A stretch of 64,000 nucleotides of DNA, taken from NCBI GenBank assembly GCA_030407085.1, contig CM059584.1:100253001-100317000 (forward strand), read 5' to 3'. Shown piece by piece: positions 12,104 to 22,965 of the stretch. Within the stretch, counting starts at the first letter, position 1. Each line of letters begins with the position of its first letter. The translations under genes and the position numbers were made by a program. The notes beneath the pieces are model-generated. The model searched no databases. It was not told the DNA's origin and saw only the letters and a program-made list of their open reading frames with translations. This stretch comes from Trichopria drosophilae. Its lineage: Eukaryota; Arthropoda; Insecta; Hymenoptera; Diapriidae.

Positions 12104-12459
12104 TATTAAACATTGTTCACACGATCGACAAATATTTTTGTAGTCAAAATATTAGTAAAGCTAATGTTTAGGAACTTACGACTGGAGTACAGAATATGCT
12201 CTATTTCAATACAACAATTCAGTTTTCATCTTAGTATACAGACTTAGATCTGATTCTGAGTCGGTAATGAATTTATTAATCGACCTTTATTTTCAAAGAA
12301 GGCTTTGTATTTGAATCCAAACTATGCATGTCTTATTGTAACTATTAAAAAATTGACAATATATCGAACTGTAGAAAGTTGGCGATACTAATCTATTGGC
12401 AAGTGAAAATACGAGAAGACTTATTACTTAAAATTTAATAATACTTCTTGAACTACTTT

Positions 12460-13445
12460 CGTTTTGTTTGTTTATTAGATTATTTCAGAAAATGAAACTT
12501 TGTGCTATCACGTCTACTCGAAAGTTAAGGCGGACAGATGTTATCGATACCATGTGTCGCTCGAATGAAACTTCTAAAACTTTATCTTCCAAGAATTGTT
12601 GTGCCAACGCACTGCACTTATATCAAACGAGCCTTCGGGGATTAAAAGTCGAGACTTGGCTACTTATATGTCTTTCGGAGAAACGGAGATTCCATTGCCC
12701 TTAATACGTCTTTTGAGCCCGGAACTCTTATCGCCTTGCAAATGGCCGAGGTTACACCGAGCCTTACCAACTATTTTCCTTAATCGTTTCTCTTTCTCGA
12801 TCTTCTTGATATTCTTCTCTTTTATGTTTTACTCGCCTTGTCTTCTCTGCAGCCTCTATTCAGCTGCTCTTTGCCGCGATACAAGTACGAGAGCCCCTAA
12901 TGTCGCTCACAGAGCTTGTTGAGGAGTCGATTGAACCTGGACAATTCCAGTGGAAGACGTCGACGACGAGCACGACGATCGATATCGCAACGTCGGGTTG
13001 AATCCAACAAGGATACCCGCCCAGCCGCTCATTGTGTCCACATGAACTGAACAATATGGCAATCGTGACCGCCCGACCTTTCCGTACAATTTGCTCGAAT
13101 TTTCTCGGATAAAGTAATCGGATACGACAAGAAGACGTCTTTTACGACTCGCTCGCTTCCGGTACATTGCGAACCAGTTTGGTTGTCTCTATCTTGCACG
13201 AGGATAACTGCGGAGCTTCAGAGATCTTTCGTTACAGACCATCATATCCAGATATGGATAAAACGTATTGTACGTCGTAAACTTTTTGTCATTCCTGGAT
13301 TCCGTATGCTTTCGCGTCGCGAAGCAATCGCATTCTTCCAAAGTAAACAGCTGATGCATAAAACTTTCAGGGATCTGAAGAGGCATTATTTTAAACTGTA
13401 CTTTGTTTTCGTAAAATTACATTACCGTATCAAGTTTTGTTCTTA
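12460..13445. other. GC-richer island with several overlapping short frames, unidentified
   Basis: About 1 kb clearly richer in GC than its flanks, with partly overlapping open frames on both strands: + 12468-12704, + 12596-12922, + 13183-13446, - 12907-13167. None translates into a family I recognise. The 12940-13170 part is rich in CG dinucleotides (for example GTCGACGACGAGCACGACG). It may be a regulatory or promoter island, decayed coding sequence, or an unrecognised element. Confidence 0.3.
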
Positions 13446-13486
13446 AAGCCTAAAACGGTAAAAGGTCTAATGAACATTGTGAAATG

Positions 13487-13585
13487 TTGACATTTGCAAT
13501 TTCAACATTCAAACTCGACATTTGCAAACTCAACATTTAGAAAACTCAACATTTGCAATTTCAACATTTAAGAAATTCAACATTA
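13487..13585 (+). repeat. Left arm: ~7 units of TCAACATTTGCAAAC
   Basis: Units of 13-16 bp, degenerate, head to tail, with the core CAACATTT in nearly every unit. Confidence 0.7.
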
Positions 13586-13748
13586 TTTTTAGTTTATTGA
13601 ATTATATTGTATTTTGAAAATCAAGTGTAAATATGAGAATAGCATTAATCGTAACATAAATTAAATCTTAAATGTAGGTTAATAATGATCAATAATACAA
13701 ATGGATTAAAGAACTCGACTGAGATATTGCATTAAATTAGTATTTCGG

Positions 13749-13793
13749 TTAGGTTAGGTTAGGTTATGTTAGGTTATGTTAAGATATGTTAAG
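13749..13793 (+). repeat. Interstitial insect-telomere-like TTAGG run
   Basis: Three perfect TTAGG units are followed by variants TTATG, TTAGG, TTATG, TTAAG, ATATG and TTAAG, nine pentamers in register. TTAGG is the canonical telomere repeat of most insects including Hymenoptera. At this length it is an interstitial trace and not a chromosome end. Confidence 0.6.
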
Positions 13794-13954
13794 TGACGAT
13801 AGACACGCTGTTGAATGGTATGTGTTAACGGAACATGATTGTGTTGAATGCGCATGACATTTTAATAATTGTTGTAATATATATTTATTCTTCTTATAAT
13901 TTAATGTTTGACAATTTTATTTTTTATGTTATTTATATTATTTGTTGATTTAGA

Positions 13955-14070
13955 CAAATGATGAGTTCGCAAATGATGAGTTTGTCAAATGTTGAGATTG
14001 AAAATGTCAAGTTCGTTAAATGTTGTGTTTGCAAGTGTTGAATTTGTATGTTGAGTTTGTTTTGTGTTGA
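13955..14070 (-). repeat. Right arm: inverted ~15-bp units (GCAAATGTTGAGTTTG)
   Basis: About 7-8 degenerate units that are the reverse complement of the left-arm unit, with the core AAATGTTGA. Confidence 0.7.
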
Positions 14071-14079
14071 TTAGACATG

Positions 14080-17050
14080 TAACCCCTAAAACATCGATTT
14101 ATTTGGCATACAGAACGCTTTTTAAATATGACGAAGGAATTATTCTTGATAATCATTCGTTAATTTTTAAAACTGCGGTTTTCGAAGTAACATTTTATGG
14201 TAAAATTAACTATATTTATGATGCTAGCTATGATTTCCATAATAAGATTAATTACGCATGACCACACAAAAAACTTGTATTCAGAGATATCTTGAATCAG
14301 AGATAGCAGATCTTACCGATTTTTGATCGCAGAAAACGAATCAATTGTTCGATTTGATCCATCACATTAGGATCTTAAGATATCTGATCCGAAATCTCAA
14401 ATAAGCGATTCTATTATATTATACGAATAAAAATTTGTATCTTCTTATAATAGTTATTGAAAATGTTTTCATATTCTTTTTTCGTTTCTAAAAAACCATA
14501 ACTAATATGGATTTTACCGTATTGACGATATTTAATTATCGTAAAATTACATTGTGCAAAGTAACTAAGCCTTTTTTTAGGTTTGTATTACAAGTTCGCT
14601 AATTGACAAGAAAATAAGTTTTGTATGATAATACCTAGTATGTCCATTTATTTTTAACATTCCAACAACGAATTTCAATGAATTTAATTTACATTAATTG
14701 GAGATTTTTCCCCTCTTAATTTACGTAAGAAATATGTTCATAATAATCGTAACGTAATGAGAAATCCTCAATTCGTTTAATAAATACTATTGACTTCTAG
14801 CTGATCAGCCGCACGGACGTTATTCAAACGAGGATTTTGATTCGGATAACGAAGATAAAAAAAGAAGTGAAATACAGTTCCGCCCAGAAACGGATTAATC
14901 GAGCATTTTGTACCGGAACGTTTTTAATTGGACGCGTCAATGCTTGAAAATCTCCAAGTGACACAAGTGATGTTAGTTAAGCTTTATAACAGTTTTTTTT
15001 CCATATACACATAAAAGTGGTTCATGGCATGTATGGATAAATTGTGTAGACCAGATGTTTGTTTTGTAAAATGACTGAGGGAAATCAGAATAATTACAAA
15101 AAATGCCGAGAATATCAAAGGACATATTATATATTCTGTAATTAGTATACATGCATATATAAGATAATATAAACAAGAATTATTATACTTCGATAATGAT
15201 TATTTAATATGGTAAACACAAAGTGTTTTTTTTTAAACCTAAGTAAAAAAAATTTTATTTTTCTGTTGTCAGCTAAGAGCCATTCCTTAAATTTATCTTG
15301 ACTGTGCGAAATTGATACTAATCCTTCTGCCTCTACATGTGCCGATGTTAAATAATTTGGAATTTTCACTTCAAAGAGTTTTTGTTTTGATAAATGTATG
15401 TCTAGGTATGATTTTTAAATTAAATTATTTTAAAAAACTAGCGAATTCCAAATTTATTAGAAAAAATATCTTAGATATTATGCGAATCTGCAATATGCGT
15501 AATTTTTATACAATATTGATAACTATTATGTACAAAAATATACTAATTAAATGAAATCTGTACTACATCTCATTTAGTTCTATTGTGTATAGCGTCCTGG
15601 AATGCATATAACTGTATTATTTATACAATGATACGTGATTTAGTTATGCGGGAAAAACGATAAATATGTGCTTGCAAGTAATTAAATACTAGTATAACTT
15701 GGATAAATGGATATTATGTAATTTGTAAATAAAATGTAATTTCAATTTTATTTTTCCATGCTAAAGGAATTCCATTAATGTGAGTCGATGAGGTAGAAAT
15801 GTACGCTGAAAAACTAAATTGAAATTAATGGAATCGATTTTTGAAAATACGAGCTCTGTGCAGAGGAGGGAAATTCTGAACATTACCTATAAATGGTTTT
15901 CTAAAAACTATCAAAGAAGTTTTAAAAGAGTTTCAAAAACAAAATTCATTCTTTGTAAAAATAATTTTAATTATTATATCTACGGCCTCTTTAAGAATTC
16001 CAGAGAGATTCGTTGAGAATCGGCCTACAATTATATTTGAAATAGGTAAAAATCACCTATTGGTAAAAATTGTCTCTGAATTCTCAGTTACTTTCTTTAT
16101 CATTCTTTAGGAGACCACATAAATTAATTAGAGTTACCTTTACGGGGACTAAGTTTTTAAAAATAGTTTCATTTTTCATTTAGTATTTTTAGCGTAAATT
16201 CCAACTTTATAGACAAACTATATTAGAATTCTTTTAATATATGGATTTTTCAAGTTTAATAATTTAACAGTTTCCGTTATATTTTTTTTCTATTTTAGAA
16301 CCTACGAGTGGTGCATTGTATTTATGCACGAAAAAACAGAAATAGTTGGTTTTACTATTTAAATAGCATTGACTATCTGATTAATCGAGATCATTATTTA
16401 CATATTAAAATAATAAAACTAAAAATTATGACTGTGTCTCATACGACTATCTAGTTAGTAGCTTCAACTATTTCATTCTTTCTGCTATTATCGAATCCAA
16501 AAAATTCTTGAGTATAAAGCAATCATGACACCAAACCGATCTTTAAGTTATACTAGAATTGCAGCTAAATTGGCAGATTTCAAAACCATCTGCCTCAAAA
16601 TCATCTTCTTTAATTTTGTTGGTTTTTTAGTGCTGCAGATATTTTATGTGCGTGTTATACAACAATTTTCAACTTGACTGTTCCCAGTAAATTTCAGAAC
16701 AATGAGAAGGATTCGGTACTGTAAGCTTTACATTTGTATTAGTAGCATGAACAAGTTTTTACTTAAGCTAGAATAATATACGATCAACTATTTTTCTACA
16801 GTATCACTTTTAATCATTGTAAATAAGTATCAGCATATTAATCTGAAGACCTTTTCTAAACTCATACATTTATCGATGGATTAAATTGGTACTTATTCTT
16901 TTAGAACATATGAAGATTTTGACGTAGATATCATGAATTTGATATTAATACAAACTAGAAAATATTGCAGTAACTGACAACAATTGTACATATTCGAAAC
17001 TATTAATTTGAAAAAATTTGGAACACGTTTAGAAAATGTAACTTTCAGTG
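14080..17050. other. AT-rich sequence without recognisable genes
   Basis: Short frames at 14064-14261, 15312-15554 and 15819-16016 have random-looking lysine-, asparagine- and isoleucine-rich translations. No repeat arms were seen. Confidence 0.55.
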
Positions 17051-17366
17051 TAACTAAAATTTGAACTACACGGAAAAAAATAGTTAGTACAATGAGAAAA
17101 GTTGTTACTCAAACTACCAAAAGTAGTAAGCATGCCCCAACTACTTTTTCTAGTTGTCATTTATGCAATAAAATTTATGTTACGTTTGTACGTAAATAAA
17201 TTAATAAAAATTTTAAAAATTACAGATTTAGAGCTTTTATTTAAGACTTGCGACTAAGGAAACTGAACGCCAAATTTGTTGTTGCATTCGTTTTCATTGA
17301 TTCTAAATACATGAAGTTACCTTAGTTACAAAAAGTAGTAAGAAGCATGTTGTACAAATTTCGATA

Positions 17367-17460
17367 CCCAACGGGAACGAAGGACCCAAATGTTGCTATA
17401 ACGTTTCTGGAACGTTCTAAAAACGTTTTAGTAACATTCGGGACTTTTGTGTCCATTGGG
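17367..17460. mobile_element. Short palindromic MITE related to 1164-1365
   Basis: 94 bp with ends CCCAACGGGAACGAAGGACC and an imperfect inverse ending in CATTGGG. TA flanks both sides (17365-17366 and 17461-17462). The interior again has AACGTT words. It is a shorter member of the family at 1164-1365. Confidence 0.75.
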
Positions 17461-17557
17461 TAGGGGTTTAAAATTACTAGTAGTAACAAACATTAGATTA
17501 TTAGATGTACTATTTTCTTTTGTTGCCCTTAGTACTTTTGTACTTTCTACTTTTACG

Positions 17558-17727
17558 TAATTGGTGTAACTATAACCATTTTTCCCATGTATTACCGCCG
17601 AGTACCGCTTATTAAACAAATTTTAATTATGTATGTACATGTAATTGGTGTAACTATAACCAGTTTTTCCATGTACTACCCTATATTACCGCTCATTAAA
17701 CAAATTTTAATTATTAATGTACATGTA
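17558..17727 (+). repeat. Tandem duplication, period 84 bp
   Basis: TAATTGGTGTAACTATAACC starts at 17558 and again at 17642. Both units continue through CATGTA..TACCGC, TTAAACAAATTTTAATTA and ATGTACATG. Two copies with moderate divergence. The longer first-copy frame on the minus strand (17428-17619) is incidental. Confidence 0.75.
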
Positions 17728-17729
17728 TC

Positions 17730-19367
17730 TATTTAAAATAGTATACATATATTATATGGATTATGGATTATGAATAGATAAAGCAATTGCATCCGAAAAT
17801 GTTTGAAATCTTCATTTAGTAGCAAATGTAGAGCAAAGAAGAATTTAGCGAAAGAGTGCTTTTTTGGTCGTTTAATCCCGCCCAACTTTTTTCCGGAAGA
17901 AATTCTCAGAATTAACGATTCGGTAGCCAAAATTTCCTCGCCACTGGAATACGAATAGTAGATCAAAAGATACATCACACCAACTTTCCTTCATATATTT
18001 ATAGTGGAAGAGACGCATGACGTGATTCTGCAGAAATTAATATATCCATTAATCTATCAAAATGTTTCTCTTGAATGTGTAGAATAATTCGCTATTGAAA
18101 AAAATTGAATAAAGACTTTTGATTTCTGTTTTTTATGCGCAAACAGCATTTTCTGCTTCGCTTTCAGCAGTTACTTCAATTTCCGTTAATTGCTCATATC
18201 TAAACCAAAAGAAAAACTTTTATTTATTTCATTCGACATTTCCTAGTAATCTAATACTATCTGCTATTTACGGAATAACAGTTTACAATTCAGCTGTATT
18301 TCTAACTAATTAGTACCAAAGTGAAACGTTTCAAATTCCAAACAGAATTTTTAATAGTTATAAAATGAACTAATAAAGTGTTGTTTTAGAGTTATAAAAT
18401 TAAAATTAATCCTTCTCAAAGCAGTCAATTTCCTTAAAACGTATTTTTAAATCGGTCAGTTTTTACGAGCACCTGACGTCCAGTTAACCTAAGTAAACAC
18501 TATTCCCGGGGGCATTGCAGGAAGGGCAATGAAGTTCGGAAAGAGATGAGAAAATACAGTTACTAAATGTAGTCGAAAAAAAGATGAACAATATTAGAGT
18601 GCGATGAATAATGAAAAAAGTGATATAAACACATAAGACAGTGAAAACGACAAAATGAGCAGTTTGAAAAAGACTAATAAGAGACAAGCGTGACCGAAAG
18701 GGATAAAGAGACGTAAAGAGAGAAAGAGATTTCATCGCTGGAACTAGGATAAAGGCACGTAAAGGGAATCAGCCGAGATATACGAGACAAGCAACGAAAC
18801 TTCTTTTTAAAGAGGTATTTTTTCTTGATCTCGGAAATAAAAACTTTGATCTCATTGCCTACTGGATTCAAACGCACTGTTTTATTTTATTATCCGCTGG
18901 TTTTTTTGACGTACTTAATAAAATGGGTTATAAACGGTAAAAATTTAGAAATACAGAACTAAAAGGGCAAAGGATGTTCGAGTTCACTAAAATCATGTAA
19001 CTAAGAACTAAAACATGGAACGTCATAGAATGTTATATACACGCAAACATATTTTTTAACACTATGGTAGTAGAATTCGATTTTGCGCCCTGCAGTAAAA
19101 TATTCGCTAAATTTTTCACTGGCTTACGTGTTTATATCACTTTTTTTATGTTCGCTTCGCTGGTGCGACAAACGTCGAACTCATCGAAGATCGGCAATTG
19201 CGACCTTGTTACATAATATACTCTACATTGCGAAAAAGGAATGTTTGTTGTAAAGAAATATCATTCAGTTGAAAAGTTGAAATCGTTCTTTTAACGCAAA
19301 GATGACATTGTAATATCAAAGGCGATTCATTTAATATTAGCATTTTCTTTCTTACATCAGAATTGAC
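17730..19367. other. AT-rich sequence without recognisable genes
   Basis: A purine-rich patch at 18525-18800 gives two overlapping minus-strand frames with serine- and phenylalanine-rich translations and no family resemblance. Otherwise I see nothing. Confidence 0.5.
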
Positions 19368-19850
19368 CATTTCTTAATAGTTAAGAAATGTACACTTTGA
19401 ACTCGGCGGCTGCGCAAATTCACATATAAGACATGGAACATGTGTCTTATACGATGTATTTGTTTATAAAATGAGCATATTTAAGACGAGGTATAAATAA
19501 TCACTGAATACCAATGGCACTCAATCGTTCTTAACAAACCAAACAAAACATCTGCGTTGTCATTTGAGGTAATTTTACGATGCGTATCGACTCCAACTCT
19601 TAAATTTTGTAACTATTAAGAAATCATTATTTTATAGCAACAAATGCATAGTATACAACCGGTTTCTTAAATATTAAGAAATGTTTGGTTGCATTTAATA
19701 GATATTTCTTAAGATATAAAATGCGTTATTTGCACTAACGAAATGTTAGCTTTATATGAAATGAACAATTATTTTATACTTAAAAAATTATTCGATTCGC
19801 CGTATTTAAATATACGATTTCTTAACTATTAAGAAGCATTCTTTTTAGTA
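19368..19850. repeat. Cluster of TTTCTTAA...TTAAGAAA hairpins
   Basis: Perfect 10-bp-stem hairpin at 19368-19390 (CATTTCTTAA, loop TAG, TTAAGAAATG). A further hairpin lies at 19662-19682, with single or paired half-sites near 19614, 19716 and 19818. Between them sits an unrelated hairpin at 19426-19450 (ATAAGACATG ... TGTCTTAT). It could be a degenerate MITE or a cluster of protein-binding palindromes. Confidence 0.45.
19492..19568 (+). promoter_or_regulatory. Candidate TATA/initiator core promoter with a donor-like site
   Basis: TATAAATA at 19492-19499 is followed 31 bp downstream by TCAATC (19521-19526, A at 19523), the normal TATA-to-initiator spacing in arthropods. A donor-like GAG/gtaatt lies at 19569. 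No start codon or coding exon can be tied to it, so this is a pattern match only. Confidence 0.25.
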
Positions 19851-20344
19851 AACAATCCTTTCCCTCAGTGTAGTTACGGCTTTGTGAATATGAAGATAGA
19901 AACCAAACATCTTTAATAAGCTGTTCTTCTGCCGTTACTACTGAAAAGGTTAGTATTACTACCTGCACGGAAATTTCATTCTCTAACCAAAGTCGTTACA
20001 GTTGCTGATCAATCCTTGATCAGTATCAAACTATTCTTAGCATCGAACAGCTCGGTTGCCTTGACCGAAAGTTTCAGTTAGGATAATGTGTATATATATT
20101 TGTGGCGTTATTCCATCTTACAAATTCTTGGTTGATCGATTGTCTAGTGATCTAGGAATAAACACGACACCAATATTTTCAAATTTCATACTAATTCATG
20201 TGATTTCGTACAATAAAAATCGTTCGACAGCGACAGAACAGAAAACCATCTTCCAGGTGGCATATGGAGGAAGTTTCATCAAACAAACAGGTTCAGCGGT
20301 TGCGACAGACCATTTGAACCAAACTCGTTTAGGTCCTTTGGGTG

Positions 20345-20530
20345 TGGATCGAAAATCTGAGAAATCAAAAAGCCAATCCGTAAAAAACTGATATCCAAAA
20401 AGCCGACAGTCAAACAGCCGACACATCGACAAGCGGATAGTCATGTTTTTACTGACCGCTTTTCGATTATCAGTTTTTGACCTGACGTACAGTTAGTGAC
20501 GGTTTTTGGACTCGTCAGTTATTCGACCTC
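20345..20530. repeat. AAAAAGCCGAC-type foldback repeat, copy 2
   Basis: The left half has units such as AAAAAGCCGACAGTCAAAC. The right half has inverted equivalents (CAGTTTTTGACC, GACGGTTTTTGGACTC), so the arms face each other around about 20450. The block ACACATCGACAAGCGGATAG matches 10895-10925 inverted. The overlapping frames here (+20086-20391, -20196-20444) follow from the repeat and are not convincing genes. Confidence 0.5.
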
Positions 20531-20744
20531 CGCCCGCCCTTCAACTAACCATTGCTTCAACAAACTATTCCAGTTACCAGAGTTTTATTTGTTTTAACTA
20601 AACCCGTTTAGTCTAATATAAACATTAAGAATCATTGTTATATCATAAAACAACAGAAACCTTTACTGCACTTTTTTCCTGTGCAGTTTATCTTAAAGTC
20701 ACAGGAAACATGAATTTCAGACAAAAAAAAGACAAATGGAGAAA

Positions 20745-21055
20745 GAGATTCTTAGGAAGTGACAAAATGAATTATCGGCTATCGTATCAACTTCGTTGGG
20801 TAGTAATTGGACAACGCCTTTTTGAGAATCGATTGCTTCGGATTTCCACTAAGGTGGTCCCATGCGCGCGATTTGTCGAGGGCAGCAACAAGAAACGAGA
20901 AGCTGGGAACAGTAACGATCCTGCGCGCCATAGAAACTTCTATGGGAGAAACTTCCGTTGTAAAACTTGTCGTTACAGCCGTTATATCGCCATTTCGCGT
21001 GCTCGCTTAGGGTTCGGAATTTTCTAGGGCGACGAAACGAGAATGACAAGAGAGA
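20745..21055. other. GC-richer island, unidentified
   Basis: GC-richer with overlapping open frames of 66-130 codons on both strands and a palindrome CATAGAAACTTCTATG at about 20929. The translations match nothing I know. It may be a regulatory island or mobile element remnant. Confidence 0.25.
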
Positions 21056-21059
21056 AGCA

Positions 21060-22613
21060 GTATACTCGTAAAAATAATTGTACGCGTATGCAGTAAACTT
21101 CGTAGCCTGGCGAATTTTATTTGATACATTGTTATAGCAGATTGTAAAATCGTATCAGTACTTTTAAAGTGTCGTATTTAAAGCTAGGAAACCTGGTACG
21201 CGAAGCGGAGAGTTGCATTTTATGATGTATTATTTATATGTAAATCTGGCTTCAAAATGTGTCCATTGAGTCTTTAAGAGTTGCATATACTTTTTAAAGT
21301 GTCTTCCTTCAAACACATTCATGGGTATAAGTCTTAAATAGTTTCAATTGATGAATGTTCCTTTTTGTATGCATGTGATGGACATTCGAGATAAGGGAAA
21401 AACTGCGCAATGGACGTTCACACCTTGTTATATTAAAAACGATTTCTCATATGGAATTTTCTCTTTTTTCATTAATCACTTGACATTTTTTAAGAGTACT
21501 TGAAGTGTTATCTTCTGCACGTCAGAAGTACTTTCATTTTGATATAATTGAATTACAATATTATAATAAAACTTCGAAATCCATTTTCTTGTCATGAACA
21601 CTTGACCATCGAATAAAGTTTACGTCACGTCTATCAATATTGTTGCCATAATTAATTTTACAATATACATATCATATTCTAGGGTACCTACCTTGAGGAT
21701 CAAAATCTCTGTATACAGACTTTATACAAAATGTCAATTTAATCCCAATTTAGAAATTGCAAAGCAACTATATAAACTTTTATCAAAATAATGTTACAAT
21801 ACTTCACGAATGTTACGAATCGTTAACTACATCATCACCTGCATTTGGCATGTTTTTATTATTTTAGATTTCGTTAAAGTTGGAACATATTACATTTAGT
21901 AATTATTCTCGGTGCAGAATCCATTCGTGTTCTGCCATTTTTAAGAAATCAAACTGAAATTGTATTAATCCCAAACTATTCTAAATATTACGTTTTCCAT
22001 ATATTCATAATTCCGAACATCAAAAAAGTAAAATATAGAGCTCATAAAATGTTGAAATATTTTAATGTTTGCAAAATAATTAATATCTTGGTTTCACCAT
22101 ACCACTAAATTGAAGAAGGCTCGGAAAAGATATAAGCAAACAAGCAAGAATTACGAATTTATGTTTCTTTTCAGAGAAAAGTTAACGTTCATATTCAAAT
22201 TATGCTATTTTAGGAAGTATGATTTATTTTAAAGTTTAAGAGAAAAGAATTTATTCTTCCCTATTATTTATTCAGAATTCCATTTCTGTTTTTTTTCAGC
22301 GATTTTAAAAGAATTACGACGATTAACTAGTTAATTTCAACATATTTCTACATGTGATTATTTTTCTTACTTGAATATTTTGTTACGCTGAATATAACTC
22401 CACTGAAAGAAATAATGACACAGCATTATATTATTGTTATTATAATATGTATATTATAACATAATTGTGGATATTTCAGATGTATTGTTTTTGAAATCAC
22501 CACCACTGTGACCGTACAATGTTCTTAATTCTTTTAGTGACATACCCATTTCATAAAGTTGCATCAGTATGTTTGGAGTAAAAAATATTGGAATGTTTAT
22601 AATTTTGTACTAC
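21060..22613. other. AT-rich sequence without recognisable genes
   Basis: No supported feature. Only scattered A/T runs. Confidence 0.55.
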
Positions 22614-22614
22614 A

Positions 22615-22672
22615 CAGAGAGAAAAATATTATATCTAGTACGTTATCAGGTAATATCCATTTCTTTCCGTGT
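22615..22672. mobile_element. Tiny hairpin MITE with ACACRGARAGAAA ends
   Basis: The left end ACACAGAGAGAAAAATATT and right end AATATCCATTTCTTTCCGTGT are imperfect inverse copies enclosing about 20 bp. Short elements with ACACGGAAAGAAA-like ends recur in insect genomes. A similar left end (ACACGGAAAAAAATAG) lies at about 17069 without a clear partner. Confidence 0.4.
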
Positions 22673-22904
22673 ATTCAGTATTAAATAAAATATTACAATT
22701 TATAATTTATAAAAAAATGTCCAGATCTTTACGCAAAGTGTTTGAGAAATCAGGGGTATTTTTATTTATGGATATACTACGACATTAGTCACATCTGCTT
22801 AAAATGTCATGCACACAAAAATTTTAAACATACAATAGGAGGCTGTGACCCTTAACGAATCGAAACAATAACGGTTTTTTAACGTATTTTTTCTAATCTA
22901 CACT

Positions 22905-22965
22905 CAATTTGTCGGCCGGTTTTTTTATGTGTCGGTATTTTTATTTCTCGGCTTTTTGACCCACA
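22905..22965 (-). repeat. AAAAAGCCGAC-type repeat fragment, copy 3
   Basis: GTCGGCCGG, TGTGTCGGTA and CTCGGCTTTTTGACC are inverse forms of the units at 10.8 and 20.4 kb. Confidence 0.45.

Larger units (their letters stand above)
13465..14076. mobile_element. Foldback-type element with arms made of ~15-bp tandem repeats
   Basis: Short outer inverted ends GTCTAAT (13465-13471) and ATTAGAC (14070-14076) enclose two arrays. The left arm is a run of degenerate TCAACATTTGCAAAC units. The right arm is the same unit in inverse orientation (GCAAATGTTGAGTTTG). Inverted repeats composed of short tandem units are the hallmark of FB (Foldback) elements described in Drosophila. The middle (13586-13954) holds a TTAGG-type run and has no coding sequence. 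No target duplication is visible. The FB label describes structure and does not claim homology. Confidence 0.6.

Noticed and set aside
12596..12922. 108-codon plus-strand frame with a hydrophobic stretch
   Set aside because: The phenylalanine- and serine-rich segment comes from a T/C-rich tract, overlaps other open frames, and shows no start context or splice support.
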